This document shows positions 34,663 through 43,017 of a DNA stretch of 64,000 nt, piece after piece. The notes below the pieces were generated by a model. It was given only the letters and a program-made list of their open reading frames with translations. It searched no databases and was not told where the DNA came from. This stretch comes from Actinoallomurus spadix. GTDB lineage: Bacteria; Actinomycetota; Actinomycetes; Streptosporangiales; Streptosporangiaceae. The DNA lies in assembly GCF_024055725.1 (NCBI RefSeq), contig NZ_JAMXMX010000030.1, forward strand, positions 19,190-83,189, in the 5' to 3' direction. The translations under genes were made by a program, and so were the position numbers. Every line of letters starts with the position of its first letter. Positions within the stretch are counted from its first letter, which is position 1.

Positions 34663-34668
34663 GTCTCG

Positions 34669-34674
34669 AACTCT
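34669..34674 (-). promoter_or_regulatory. -10 element of leaderless padR-type operon
   Basis: TAGAGT on the minus strand, 7 bases before the ATG. The overlapping GATATC and TCTAGA palindromes just upstream (34671-34682) could be part of a PadR operator. Confidence 0.45.
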
Positions 34675-34753
34675 AGATATCAAGTGCGAAGCGTCACATC
34701 GCTACTCGGGTGATGTTCCTCTGACCCGGGCCGCGGAGCGTCGACGACGGAAA

Positions 34754-34786
34754 GGCCGCGGGGCGATTCACGATCGCCCCGCGGCC
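34754..34786 (-). terminator. Terminator after GH3 gene
   Basis: A perfect 14-bp stem (GGCCGCGGGGCGAT and its complement) with a 5-base loop. On the minus strand it is followed by TTTCC. It starts 36 bases past the beta-glucosidase stop. Confidence 0.75.
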
Positions 34787-34821
34787 TCCGCGGTGTCGGG
34801 TCCGGCCGGCGGCCGGTTCGG

Positions 34822-37065
34822 CTAGTGGATGGTCAGGTCGGCGGACTTGTCGCCGGCGACGATCTTGTATTGGCCCGGGAGCACCGCGCGGGTGCCGGAG
34901 CCGTTGATGTCGCCCTGCGTCACGGCGAGCCGGGAGCGCGGGAAGGACAGCGACACGGTGGTCGACTGGCCCGCCTTGAGCGGCACCCGGGTGAAGGCGA
35001 CGAGGCGGTTCGGCGGGGTCAGGATCCGGCTGACCGGCAGCTGGGCGAAGACCGGAACGACGAAGTCGCCGTCGCGGGAGCCGGTGTTGGCGACCTTCAC
35101 CGACACCTTCACCGTGCCGCTCCCGGAGACCGAGACGCCCTGGACCGCGTACGTCGTGTACGACAGGCCCGCGCCGAAGGCGAACAGCGGGTCGTAGCCG
35201 GAGCTGGTGCCGCTGTTGGTGCCATTGAGCTGCTGGTAGAACATCGGCTCGTCGCCGGTGCTCTTCGGCCAGGAGACCGGCAGGCGGCCGCTCGGGTTGG
35301 CCTTGCCGAACAGGACGTTCGCCACGGCCGTGCCGCCCTCGCTGCCGGGCAGCCAGGACATCAGCAGCTGCTTGGCGTCGGCCGCCTTGCCGAGTACGAG
35401 CGGCCGGTCGGCGACGACCACGACGATCACCGGCTTGCCGGTGGCCTGCAGCCGGTCGACGAGGTCCTGCTGGTCGGCGGACAGCTCCGGCAGCTCCTGG
35501 TCGCTGACGCCCTCGGCGCCGGGCTTGTCGCCCACCACCACGATCGCGGCGTCGGCACCCTTGGCCTGGTCGACCGCGTCGTCGGCGTCCGGGACGAGCT
35601 TGGCGTGGTCGCCGACGACGTTCTTGATGCCCTGGTAGACGGTGACGCCCGGGTCGTTGACGCCGTCGGGGATGCCCTGCCAGGCGATCGTCCAGCCGCC
35701 GTTCTGGTTCGGGATCGAGTCGGCGTTCGGGCCGGTCACGACGACCTTGCCGAGGTCCGTGGAGAGCGGCAGCACGTTGCCGTCGTTCTTCAGCAGGGTC
35801 TGCGACTCGGTCGCGGCCTTGACCGCGAGGTCCTTGTCCGTGCCGAGCACGGCCGCGTTGGCCTTGGACGCGTCCACGTACGGGTGCTCGAACAGGCCGA
35901 GCTTGAACTTCAGCGTCAGGATCCGGGAGACCGCCTCGTCGAGCCGGCGCTTGCTGACCGCTCCGCTCTTCACGTCGTCCGACAGGCCCTGGACGAACCC
36001 GTCGACCTCACCGGGCGGCAGCATGCCCATGTCGACGCCGGCGTTGACCGCGATGGCCACGGCGCCCGCGTAGGTGTCGGTCAGGTGGTACGACGTGCGC
36101 AGGGCGTCGACGTCGTTCCAGTCGCTGACCACCACGCCCTTGAAACCCCACTGGTGGCGCAGCAGGTCGGTCAGCAGGTAGTGCGAGGCGTGCGCCGGGA
36201 TGCCGTTGATCGACCCGGAGTTCACCATGACGGTGTCCGCGCCCGCGTCCACGGCCGCCTTGTACGACGGCAGGAACGTGTCCTGGAGGTAGCGCGGGTC
36301 GATGTGGGACTCGGTGCGGTCGTGCCCGTTGAACGGCGCGGAGTAGCCGGCGAAGTGCTTCACCGTCGCGCTGACCTGCCCGGTCTTCTCGAGGCCGCAG
36401 ACGTTGGCGGCGCCGAGCTCACCGGCGAGGTAGGGGTCCTCGGAGTAGGTCTCGTAGAAGCGGCCCCAGCGGGTGTCGCGCGAGATGTCCTGGACCGGGG
36501 CGAAGTCCCACTGCGGGCCGGTCGCCTTCACGGCGCGGGCCGTCGACTCGCCCATCGCCTCGGAGAGCTGCGGGTCCCAGGTCGCGCCGACCCCGATCTG
36601 CTGGGGGAACTTGGTCGCGCCGAGCACGTTGTTGTGCCCGTGGACGGCGTCCACGCCGTACACGATCGGGATGTGCAGCCGGGAGTGATCGATCGCGTAC
36701 TTCTGGACCGCGTTCACCATGTCGGCCCAGTCCTTGGGGGTGTTGTTCGGCGGGCTCTCGCCACCGCCGGACAGCACCGAGCCGACCTTCAGGTCGCCCA
36801 GGACGTGCTGCATGCAGGACTCGGTGAGGGCGCCGCCCGACCACTGGCAGTCGCCCTGCATGTTGACGACGGCGGGCTGGGCGAGCTGGCCGACCTTCTC
36901 CTCGGTGGTCATGCGCTTGAGGAGGTCGGCGACGCGGGAGGAGATGGAGGCGTGCGGGTCGAGGTAGCGGACCTGGGCGCTGGCGCCCGTCGCGGTCAGG
37001 GCCAGCCCCGAGGCGGTGATCGCTACGGCCGTCCCGATGCGGGCGGCCTTGATCCGGAGTCTCAT
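34822..37065 (-). CDS. Secreted glycoside hydrolase family 3 beta-glucosidase
   Basis: A 747-residue exported GH3 enzyme. The signal peptide is about residues 1-31, with Arg/Lys followed by a hydrophobic stretch ending TATGASA. The catalytic barrel has the nucleophile Asp near 315 in GVVVSDWNDVDAL. The alpha/beta domain with LPLSTDLGKVVVTGPNA follows, and a fibronectin-III-like end (from about 635) has PFGAGLSYT-type sequence. It would release glucose or xylose from oligosaccharides outside the cell. ATG 37065 fits the GGAG spacing better than the adjacent TTG. The upstream ROK repressor shares a motif with its promoter. Confidence 0.92.
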   Translation of the reverse strand: MRLRIKAARIGTAVAITASGLALTATGASAQVRYLDPHASISSRVADLLKRMTTEEKVGQLAQPAVVNMQGDCQWSGGALTESCMQHVLGDLKVGSVLSGGGESPPNNTPKDWADMVNAVQKYAIDHSRLHIPIVYGVDAVHGHNNVLGATKFPQQIGVGATWDPQLSEAMGESTARAVKATGPQWDFAPVQDISRDTRWGRFYETYSEDPYLAGELGAANVCGLEKTGQVSATVKHFAGYSAPFNGHDRTESHIDPRYLQDTFLPSYKAAVDAGADTVMVNSGSINGIPAHASHYLLTDLLRHQWGFKGVVVSDWNDVDALRTSYHLTDTYAGAVAIAVNAGVDMGMLPPGEVDGFVQGLSDDVKSGAVSKRRLDEAVSRILTLKFKLGLFEHPYVDASKANAAVLGTDKDLAVKAATESQTLLKNDGNVLPLSTDLGKVVVTGPNADSIPNQNGGWTIAWQGIPDGVNDPGVTVYQGIKNVVGDHAKLVPDADDAVDQAKGADAAIVVVGDKPGAEGVSDQELPELSADQQDLVDRLQATGKPVIVVVVADRPLVLGKAADAKQLLMSWLPGSEGGTAVANVLFGKANPSGRLPVSWPKSTGDEPMFYQQLNGTNSGTSSGYDPLFAFGAGLSYTTYAVQGVSVSGSGTVKVSVKVANTGSRDGDFVVPVFAQLPVSRILTPPNRLVAFTRVPLKAGQSTTVSLSFPRSRLAVTQGDINGSGTRAVLPGQYKIVAGDKSADLTIH

Positions 37066-37136
37066 CAAGCGTTGCTCCAGGCGGGGGGTCAGGAGGGAGT
37101 GAGCCCTGCGATCAAAGACCCAACGCAGGACTTAAA

Positions 37137-37190
37137 TCAAGACCTGAACGCAAAATTGGCCGAAGCCTGCCACTTGCGTTCAGGTCTTAA
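37137..37190. promoter_or_regulatory. Double operator in the GH3 promoter region
   Basis: TCAAGACCTGAAC (37137-37149) and, inverted, TTAAGACCTGAAC (37178-37190) form a 15-bp perfect inverted repeat (AAGACCTGAACGCAA) with a 20-base spacer. The distal copy overlaps the stop codon of the ROK gene. The same motif precedes the ROK gene at 38375. It is the likely ROK-binding site controlling the beta-glucosidase, and could also form a hairpin ending the ROK transcript. Confidence 0.72.
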
Positions 37191-38359
37191 ACCGCCTCCC
37201 AGACGTTCATGACCAGCGCCAACGCGCCGAGGACCTCGGCGCGGTCGCCGAGCACGCCGGGCACGATCGACACGAGCGCCGCCGCGCTGGCGACGGCCGA
37301 GCGCCGGACGGCCTCGGCCATCGGCTCGATCAGGAGGTCGCCCGCCCGTGCCAGGTCGCCGCCGACCACCACCAGGCGGGGATTGAGCAGGTTGCACAGG
37401 CTGGCCACGCCGGCCCCGGCGTACCGGCCCGCGTCACCGACCGCGCGCCGGCACGGGGCGTCGCCGGCCAGGGCCAGCTCCACGATCCGCGCCGTCGTCA
37501 GGCCGTCGCCGTGGGTCGGCCGCAGCAGGTCGGCGAGGTACCGGCCGCCGGCGTACGTCTCCAGGCAGCCACGGTTGCCGCACCGGCACATCGCGCCGTC
37601 CGCGTTCAGCGTGATGTGGCCGATCTCGCCGGCGGTGCCGCCCGGCCCGTGGTAGACGCGGCCGCCGATGACGATGCCGGCCCCCACCCCCGAGGCGATC
37701 TTGATGTAGGCGGCGTCGGTGTGGCCGCGCGCCGCCCCCCAGGTGACCTCGGCCAGCGCGCCGAGGTTCGCGTCGTTGTCCACGTGCACGGGACGGCCGA
37801 ACCGCCGCCGGGCCTCCTCGGCCGCCTCGATGCCGGCCCACCCCGGCAGGATCGTGCTCGATCCGAGTGTGCCGCTCGCGGCGTCGATCGGCCCGGGCAC
37901 CCCGAGCCCGACGCCCAGCACGTCCGCCCTCGTCGCGCCCACGCCGGCCAGCAGCCCGTCCATCAGGTGCTCGGCCGCCCCCAGCCCGTCTGCGGCCGAC
38001 GCCCCCACGTCGAGGGGCATCGCCTCCTCGGCGACCACCTCGCGGGCCAGGTTGCCGATCGCCACCCGCAGGTGCGAGTGGCCGAAGTCGACGCCGACGG
38101 CGAGCCCGGCGGAGGGTGCCAGCGACACGGCGCGGGCCCGGCGGCCGCCCGCCGACGTCGGCGTCGTGACCAGCACGCCGCGCGCCGCCAGCTCCCGCAC
38201 GATGTTGGAGACGGTCGCCCGCGACAGGCCCGTGCTCCGGGCGATGTCGGCCTGGGTCGGCGCTCCGGCCTCGCGTACGGCCTGGATCACCCGGCGCTGG
38301 TTCGCCTCCCGGAGCGACGACTGCGATCCGGGCGTCGCGGATGAGCCTGGCGTCGGCAT
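37187..38359 (-). CDS. ROK-family transcriptional repressor
   Basis: A 390-residue NagC/XylR-like regulator. The winged HTH (about 15-75) reads APTQADIARSTGLSRATVSN. The ROK sugar-kinase-like domain has VGVDFGHSHLRVAIGNL, DNDANLGALAEV, GPGGTAGEIGHI and the zinc motif CRCGNRGCLE. It should bind a sugar and release DNA. The conserved 13-bp motif ahead of this gene and ahead of the downstream GH3 gene supports local control of sugar hydrolysis. Confidence 0.93.
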   Translation of the reverse strand: MPTPGSSATPGSQSSLREANQRRVIQAVREAGAPTQADIARSTGLSRATVSNIVRELAARGVLVTTPTSAGGRRARAVSLAPSAGLAVGVDFGHSHLRVAIGNLAREVVAEEAMPLDVGASAADGLGAAEHLMDGLLAGVGATRADVLGVGLGVPGPIDAASGTLGSSTILPGWAGIEAAEEARRRFGRPVHVDNDANLGALAEVTWGAARGHTDAAYIKIASGVGAGIVIGGRVYHGPGGTAGEIGHITLNADGAMCRCGNRGCLETYAGGRYLADLLRPTHGDGLTTARIVELALAGDAPCRRAVGDAGRYAGAGVASLCNLLNPRLVVVGGDLARAGDLLIEPMAEAVRRSAVASAAALVSIVPGVLGDRAEVLGALALVMNVWEAV

Positions 38360-38374
38360 GGAGTCCCCTCGCGT

Positions 38375-38387
38375 TCAAGAAGTGAAC
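38375..38387. promoter_or_regulatory. Operator ahead of ROK gene
   Basis: TCAAGAAGTGAAC differs from the GH3 site TCAAGACCTGAAC only at two central bases. It contains a GTTCA-N5-TGAAC inverted repeat (38373-38387) and lies 16 bases before the ROK ATG, suitable for autorepression. Confidence 0.72.
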
Positions 38388-38454
38388 TCAAGGCTACGCG
38401 TGTCTCTCCCCGCCCTGCGCCGATGGCCGGGTACGGCCCGCCCGGATCCCCCCT

Positions 38455-38469
38455 TCCGGCTCTGCCGGA
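38455..38469 (-). terminator. Short hairpin after M48 peptidase gene
   Basis: TCCGGC-TCT-GCCGGA, a 6-bp stem with a 3-base loop, 4 bases past the peptidase stop on the minus strand. There is no T tract. Confidence 0.4.
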
Positions 38470-38472
38470 GTG

Positions 38473-39510
38473 TCAGTTCCCCCCGTTGTCGCCGCCGCGG
38501 GCGAACCGGCCGAACAGCCGCTCCCCGGCGTTGACGGCACCCTCGGCGACGCCCTTGACGGTGCCGATGAACGGGTCCGCGCTGCGGTTCCAGGACTCCC
38601 GGTAGGCGTTCGCCGCGTTCTTGATCTCCTCGGTGATCGAGGCATTGCCGTCGTCCGCGCGGCGCTCGTAGTCCCCGCCGAGGATCCGGGTGTACTCCCC
38701 GTCACGGGCCCACCGGTCCAGCTCGGCGAACCGGATCACGGCGTACGGGTGCGAGCGGTTCAGCAGGTTGAGGAACTTCAGGAGCCCGTCGCGCACGTCA
38801 CCGGCCGCGTCGTACTCCCGTGCCTGCTCCAGGAACGCCTCGCCGTCCATCTCCGACAGGCGCGCGCCGCCCGCCAGCTTCATCAGCGCCCGCTTGCCGG
38901 CCTCGACGTCCTGGCCCGCCAGCAGGCCCGCGCGGTCCGCCGACAGCTCGGACTTGCGCTGCCATTCGTTCAGCCCCATCAGGATCGCCGCGATCGCGAT
39001 GTTACCCAGCGGCAGCCACGCGATCCGGGCGCCGAGGTTGGTGAGGATCATGGCCATCGTCCGGTACACCGCGTGCCCGGACAGGACGTGCCCGACCTCG
39101 TGCCCGATCACGAACCGCAGCTCCTCGTCGTCGAGGAGGTCGATCAGGCCGGTGTTGAGGACGATGAACGGGGTGTCGACACCGATCGTCATGGCGTTCG
39201 GCGCCGGGTCCTGCGTGACGTACACCTCCGGAACCTGCGGCAGATCGAGGATGTAGGCGCTGTCCCGGACGATGTCGTGGATGTGGCGGTACTGGCGCTC
39301 GCCCGCGCGTACGGTGCCGCCGAGGACCATCAGGCGGATCGCGCGCTCGCTGAACAGCCCGGCGAGGCGCCGCAGCACCGTGTCGAAGCCGGTGAGCGAC
39401 CGGAGGGCGACGAGCGCCGACCGGTCCGCGGGATGCTCATAGGCGCGGGAACTGATTCCCGGAAAGCGGGTGCGAGAACGGTCGGGTGTATTGCTCGTCA
39501 TATTCGGCAT
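38473..39510 (-). CDS. M48-family zinc metallopeptidase
   Basis: A 345-residue peptidase of the HtpX/Ste24-like M48 family. HEVGHVLSGH supplies two zinc His ligands and the catalytic Glu; SELSADRAGLL supplies the third ligand. A hydrophobic segment (WLPLGNIAIAAILMGL) follows the active site, so membrane contact is likely. The start is 39510, or 39501 where TAGCAT 7 bases upstream would make a leaderless mRNA. It probably acts in envelope protein quality control. Confidence 0.88.
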   Translation of the reverse strand: MPNMTSNTPDRSRTRFPGISSRAYEHPADRSALVALRSLTGFDTVLRRLAGLFSERAIRLMVLGGTVRAGERQYRHIHDIVRDSAYILDLPQVPEVYVTQDPAPNAMTIGVDTPFIVLNTGLIDLLDDEELRFVIGHEVGHVLSGHAVYRTMAMILTNLGARIAWLPLGNIAIAAILMGLNEWQRKSELSADRAGLLAGQDVEAGKRALMKLAGGARLSEMDGEAFLEQAREYDAAGDVRDGLLKFLNLLNRSHPYAVIRFAELDRWARDGEYTRILGGDYERRADDGNASITEEIKNAANAYRESWNRSADPFIGTVKGVAEGAVNAGERLFGRFARGGDNGGN

Positions 39511-39641
39511 GCTAGTTCTGACGGCCGGTCAGAGCGCGGAGTTCCCCGGGCGGGATCCGGCCAGGTCCGCGCCGGGCCGCGCGGAGGACGTTCCTCGCCG
39601 ACCCCTTGCGCGGCGGTGGGCGGCGGCTGTCTACTCCCTGC

Positions 39642-40910
39642 ATGGCGGAGGCGTACGGGCCGGAGCCCGCGGAGACGATGTCGCGCGACGAGCTCGCCGT
39701 GGTGCGGCAGCGCCGGCTGCGCGACCTGATCGACCGGCTGATCGCGGCGGACGGCCTGCAGGGCGGGCGGCTGCGCGCCGCCGGCGTGGACGGCGGCCAG
39801 GACGTCACGCTCGACGACCTGCACCGGCTGCCCTTCACCACCAAACAGGACCTGTGGGACTCCTACCCGTACGGCATGGTCGCCGTGCCCAGGGAGGAGA
39901 TCGCCGCCGTGCACGGGTCCAGCGGCACCGGCGGGCGGCCCACCCTCGTCGCCTACACCAAGCGGGATCTGGCGCTCTGGGCGCGGATGTGCGCGCGGTC
40001 GCTGGCCTGCGCGGGCGCGGCGCCCGGCAGCGTGGTGCACAACGCGTACGGGTACGGCCTGTTCACCGGCGGCCTCGGCATCCATCAGGGCGCGCTGGCC
40101 CTCGGCGTGACCGTCGTGCCGATGTCGGGCGGCATGACCGAACGCCAGCTCCGCCTGCTCGCCGACCTGCGCCCCGACATCCTGACCTGCACGCCGTCGT
40201 ACGCCGTGCGGCTGGGCGAGGCGGCGCGCGCGGCCGGGATCGAGCTGCGCCTCAAGGCGGGCCTGTTCGGGGCCGAGCCCTGGTCGGAGGGGCTGCGCTC
40301 GACGATCGAGGAGCTGCTGGGCCTCGCCGCCCTGGACATCTACGGCCTGTCGGAGATCATCGGACCGGGTGTGGCGACCGAGTGCCTGGAGCGTTCCGGG
40401 CTGCACGTGAACGAGGACCACTTCCTCGTCGAGGCGGTCGACGCCTCCGGCGCCCCTGTACCGGACGGTACGCCGGGGGAGCTGGTGTTCAGCACCCCGA
40501 AGGAGGCCATGCCGCTGCTGCGGTACCGCACCGGCGACGTCGCGTCGCTGTCCCGCGAACCCTGCCCGTGCGGCCGCACCCTCGTCCGGATGAGCAAGGT
40601 GCTGGGCCGCCGCGACGACATGCTCGTCATCCGCGGCGTGAACGTCTTCCCCCGCCAGATCGAGTCCGTCGTCGTACGGCACGCCTCGCCGCACTACCAG
40701 GTCGTCGTCGACCGCCGGACCCCCATGCCGCGGCTCGTCGTGGCCTGCGAGGGCGCCGGGCAGGGGCTGGCGCCGGCGCTCGCCGCGGAGCTGGGCCTGT
40801 CGTGCGACGTACGGGACCTGCCGCCCGGGACGATCCCGCGCGCGGACGGCAAGGCCGTCCGGGTGGTGACGTGGGACTCGGGAGAACCACCCCTGCCCGG
40901 CCTCGACTGA
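39642..40910 (+). CDS. Phenylacetate-CoA ligase-like AMP-forming enzyme
   Basis: A 422-residue adenylate-forming enzyme of the PaaK group. HGSSGTGGRPTLVAYTK is the phosphate loop, YGLSEIIGPG the adenine motif, LRYRTGDVASL the Asp motif and RRDDMLVIRGVNVFPRQIE the hinge and C-terminal domain. PCPCGRT gives the two cysteines typical of PaaK. It activates an aryl or acyl acid with ATP and passes it to CoA. No other phenylacetate genes are nearby, so the substrate is open. ATG 39642 is chosen because the family N-terminus begins shortly after it. Confidence 0.85.
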   Translation: MAEAYGPEPAETMSRDELAVVRQRRLRDLIDRLIAADGLQGGRLRAAGVDGGQDVTLDDLHRLPFTTKQDLWDSYPYGMVAVPREEIAAVHGSSGTGGRPTLVAYTKRDLALWARMCARSLACAGAAPGSVVHNAYGYGLFTGGLGIHQGALALGVTVVPMSGGMTERQLRLLADLRPDILTCTPSYAVRLGEAARAAGIELRLKAGLFGAEPWSEGLRSTIEELLGLAALDIYGLSEIIGPGVATECLERSGLHVNEDHFLVEAVDASGAPVPDGTPGELVFSTPKEAMPLLRYRTGDVASLSREPCPCGRTLVRMSKVLGRRDDMLVIRGVNVFPRQIESVVVRHASPHYQVVVDRRTPMPRLVVACEGAGQGLAPALAAELGLSCDVRDLPPGTIPRADGKAVRVVTWDSGEPPLPGLD

Positions 40911-40983
40911 CCTCCCGCCGGCCGGGGGACGATGTCACGCGAAGGGGCAATGACGCGGTCCGCGATCGGTAAGGAGGGCCGCG

Positions 40984-41025
40984 GTGAAACACCGGAGACA
41001 CGTGCTTACTAAGGTCGCCGCATGA
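40984..41025 (+). CDS. Micro-ORF 1 upstream of nadD (13 aa)
   Basis: A 13-codon frame (product [13 protein letters not shown]) starting at GTG 40984, exactly 5 bases after an ideal AAGGAGGG (40971-40978). Its TGA overlaps the ATG of the next micro-ORF (ATGA). It is basic, with three His/Arg clusters, and too short to be a folded protein. It may be a leader peptide or ribosome-loading site for nadD. Confidence 0.35.
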   Translation: MKHRRHVLTKVAA

Positions 41026-41093
41026 GCGAGCGCAGCGAGCGAGACGACGAACGCGGCCTCCCGGTCACTCGCCCGGCGAAGGAGGGCGCATGA
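41022..41093 (+). CDS. Micro-ORF 2 upstream of nadD (23 aa)
   Basis: A 23-codon frame beginning [12 protein letters not shown]. Its first ATG overlaps micro-ORF 1's stop and its TGA overlaps the nadD ATG, again as ATGA. AAGGAGGGC inside its end serves as the nadD ribosome binding site. The GAGCGAGCGCAGCGAGCGAG stretch is a common short repeat in actinomycete genomes. Confidence 0.35.
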   Translation: MSERSERDDERGLPVTRPAKEGA

Positions 41094-41692
41094 CCGCCCC
41101 GCAGCGCCGCCGCATCGGAATCATGGGCGGCACGTTCGACCCCATCCACCACGGTCACCTCGTGGCGGCGAGTGAGGTCGCCCACCTGTTCCGGCTCGAT
41201 GAGGTCGTCTTCGTGCCGACCGGCCAGCCATGGATGAAGGAGGGCCGCAAGACCTCGGCCGCGGAGGACCGCTACCTGATGACGGTCATCGCGACCGCCT
41301 CGAACCCGCGATTCTCGGTCAGCCGGGTCGACATCGAGCGGCCCGGGCTCACGTACACGATCGACACCCTCCGCGAGATGCGCGAAATATACGGTCCTGA
41401 CGTTGAGTTGTACTTCATCACCGGTGCCGACGCGCTGGCCCAGATGTTGACGTGGCGAGACACTGATGAGTTGTTCCGGCTCGCGCATTTCATAGGGTGT
41501 ACCCGGCCCGGACACCACCTCGCCGATCCCGGCCTTCCCGAAGGCGGTGTCAGCCTGGTCGAGGTGCCCGCGCTGGCGATCTCCTCGACCGAGTGCCGCG
41601 AGCGGGTACGAGCCGGGGAACCCGTCTGGTACCTCGTCCCAGACGGAATCGTGCAGTACATAAACAAACGGGGGCTTTATCGTGACGGTTGA
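41090..41692 (+). CDS. nadD: Nicotinate-nucleotide adenylyltransferase
   Basis: A 200-residue nucleotidyltransferase. [15 protein letters not shown] is the HxGH-type ATP site, [10 protein letters not shown] and [15 protein letters not shown] are family motifs, and [10 protein letters not shown] is the C-terminal ISSTxxR motif. It adenylates nicotinate mononucleotide in NAD synthesis. The ATG at 41090 lies 7 bases after AAGGAGG and overlaps the stop of a micro-ORF. It is followed by rsfS and a phosphatase, the standard actinobacterial order. Confidence 0.95.
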   Translation: MTAPQRRRIGIMGGTFDPIHHGHLVAASEVAHLFRLDEVVFVPTGQPWMKEGRKTSAAEDRYLMTVIATASNPRFSVSRVDIERPGLTYTIDTLREMREIYGPDVELYFITGADALAQMLTWRDTDELFRLAHFIGCTRPGHHLADPGLPEGGVSLVEVPALAISSTECRERVRAGEPVWYLVPDGIVQYINKRGLYRDG

Positions 41693-41727
41693 CGGTAACG
41701 CCCCACGAGGAGGATAACGACCACACC

Positions 41728-42135
41728 GTGACCGCATCCGAGAGGGCCAACCAGCTGGTCCAGATCGCCGCCGAGGCCGCGGCCGAGAAGCTGGCCGACA
41801 ACATCATCGCGTACGACGTGAGCGACCAGCTCGTCATCACCGACGCGTTCGTCCTGTGCTCGGCGGCCAACGACCGCCAGGTGCGCTCCATCGTCGACGA
41901 GATCGAGAAGAGGCTGCGCGAGGACGCCGGCGCCAAGCCGATCCGCCGCGAGGGCGAACGCGAGGGGCGCTGGGTGCTCCTCGACTACGCCGACATCATC
42001 GTGCACGTCCAGCACGAGGAGGACCGCGTCTACTACGCGCTCGAACGCCTGTGGAAGGACTGCCCGCCGGTTCCCCTGCCGGAGGACATCAACGCCCACT
42101 CCGAACAGCGCGTACGGGCCGGTGACGGTCAGTGA
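41728..42135 (+). CDS. rsfS: Ribosome silencing factor RsfS
   Basis: A 135-residue Iojap/RsfS protein. Conserved parts include AAEKLADNIIAYDVSDQLVI, FVLCSAANDRQVRSI and EGRWVLLDYADIIVHVQ. It binds ribosomal protein L14 and keeps subunits apart when nutrients are scarce. GTG 41728 is chosen because family members begin there with TASERANQLV; a TTG at 41689 would add 13 unrelated residues. GAGGAGGA lies upstream, somewhat far (14 bases). Confidence 0.93.
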   Translation: MTASERANQLVQIAAEAAAEKLADNIIAYDVSDQLVITDAFVLCSAANDRQVRSIVDEIEKRLREDAGAKPIRREGEREGRWVLLDYADIIVHVQHEEDRVYYALERLWKDCPPVPLPEDINAHSEQRVRAGDGQ

Positions 42136-42770
42136 CCGAAGTGCGTAAGATCGTGCTGTGGCGGCACGGTCAGACGTCCTGGAACGTCGAACGCCGCTTC
42201 CAGGGATCCACCGACATCCCACTCGACGACACGGGCCGCGAACAGGCCGCCCGGGCCGCACGGCTCCTCGCCGCGCTCCGCCCGAGCGCCATCATCGCGT
42301 CCCCGCTGCAGCGCGCGGCCGACACGGCCCAGGCGCTCAGCGCCGTCACCGGCCTGCCCGTCACCCCCGACCGCGACCTGATCGAACGCGGCGGCGGGGA
42401 ATGGGAAGGGCTGACCAACGCCGAGATCCGGGCGAAGTACCCCGCCGAGCACGCCCTCTGGCAGCCGCCCGGCGGCGAGACCACCGAGCAGGTGTCCAAG
42501 CGGGTCACCGCCGCCTTCGAACGGGGCCTCGCCCAGATTCCGGCGGGCGGCCTGCTCGTCGTCGCCTCCCACGGCGCCGCACTGCGGCTCGGCATGCTCC
42601 GCTGGCTCGGCTTCCCCGAAGAGCTCTGGGGCCGGTTCGGCGGACTGTCCAACTGCTGCTGGTCCGTCCTCGAAGAGGGCCGCAGCGGCTGGCGCCTCGC
42701 CGAGCACAACGCCGGCACCCTGCCGGAGCCCGTGCTCAGCGACGACCGCGCCGCCGAAGGCGACGCGTGA
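42132..42770 (+). CDS. Histidine phosphatase (phosphoglycerate-mutase-like; GpgP-type)
   Basis: A 212-residue histidine phosphatase. LWRHGQTSWN holds the catalytic His, SPLQRAADTAQAL and ERGGGEWEGLT follow, and VVASHGAALRL has the second His. In actinobacteria the gene after rsfS is often a glucosyl-3-phosphoglycerate phosphatase or a broad phosphatase; substrate identity is inferred from position only. The GTG start overlaps the rsfS stop (GTGA). Confidence 0.88.
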   Translation: MTEVRKIVLWRHGQTSWNVERRFQGSTDIPLDDTGREQAARAARLLAALRPSAIIASPLQRAADTAQALSAVTGLPVTPDRDLIERGGGEWEGLTNAEIRAKYPAEHALWQPPGGETTEQVSKRVTAAFERGLAQIPAGGLLVVASHGAALRLGMLRWLGFPEELWGRFGGLSNCCWSVLEEGRSGWRLAEHNAGTLPEPVLSDDRAAEGDA

Positions 42771-42889
42771 CGCCGCGATGAGTCGTTCACCCAGTTCAGG
42801 GCCGTGCCGGGCATTCGATTACAGGTCTGGTCGCGGATTCCTATAGACTGGCGCAGCACCGAACGGGGGAAACCCCGATCGGAAAGCGC

Positions 42890-42962
42890 GGGGCTATGGC
42901 GCAGTTGGTAGCGCGCCTCCATGGCATGGAGGAGGTCTGGGGTTCGAATCCCCATAGCTCCA
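42890..42962 (+). tRNA. tRNA-Ala (anticodon GGC)
   Basis: A complete 73-base cloverleaf. Acceptor GGGGCTA pairs with TAGCTCC (one G-U), the D stem is GCGC/GCGC, the anticodon stem is CCTCC/GGAGG with loop ATGGCAT (anticodon GGC), and the T arm is TGGGG-TTCGAAT-CCCCA. The discriminator is A. CCA is not encoded. It lies 119 bases after the phosphatase gene and is followed by a strong hairpin. Confidence 0.97.
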
Positions 42963-42970
42963 CTCGGGCC

Positions 42971-43017
42971 GAGGGCCGGTGTGGTCGGAAGCGGGAGCTT
43001 CCTCCCCACCGGCCCTC
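42971..43017 (+). terminator. Hairpin terminator after tRNA-Ala
   Basis: GAGGGCCGGTG and CACCGGCCCTC form a perfect 11-bp stem around a 25-base loop, followed by GTCATTT. It begins 9 bases after the tRNA. Confidence 0.75.
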
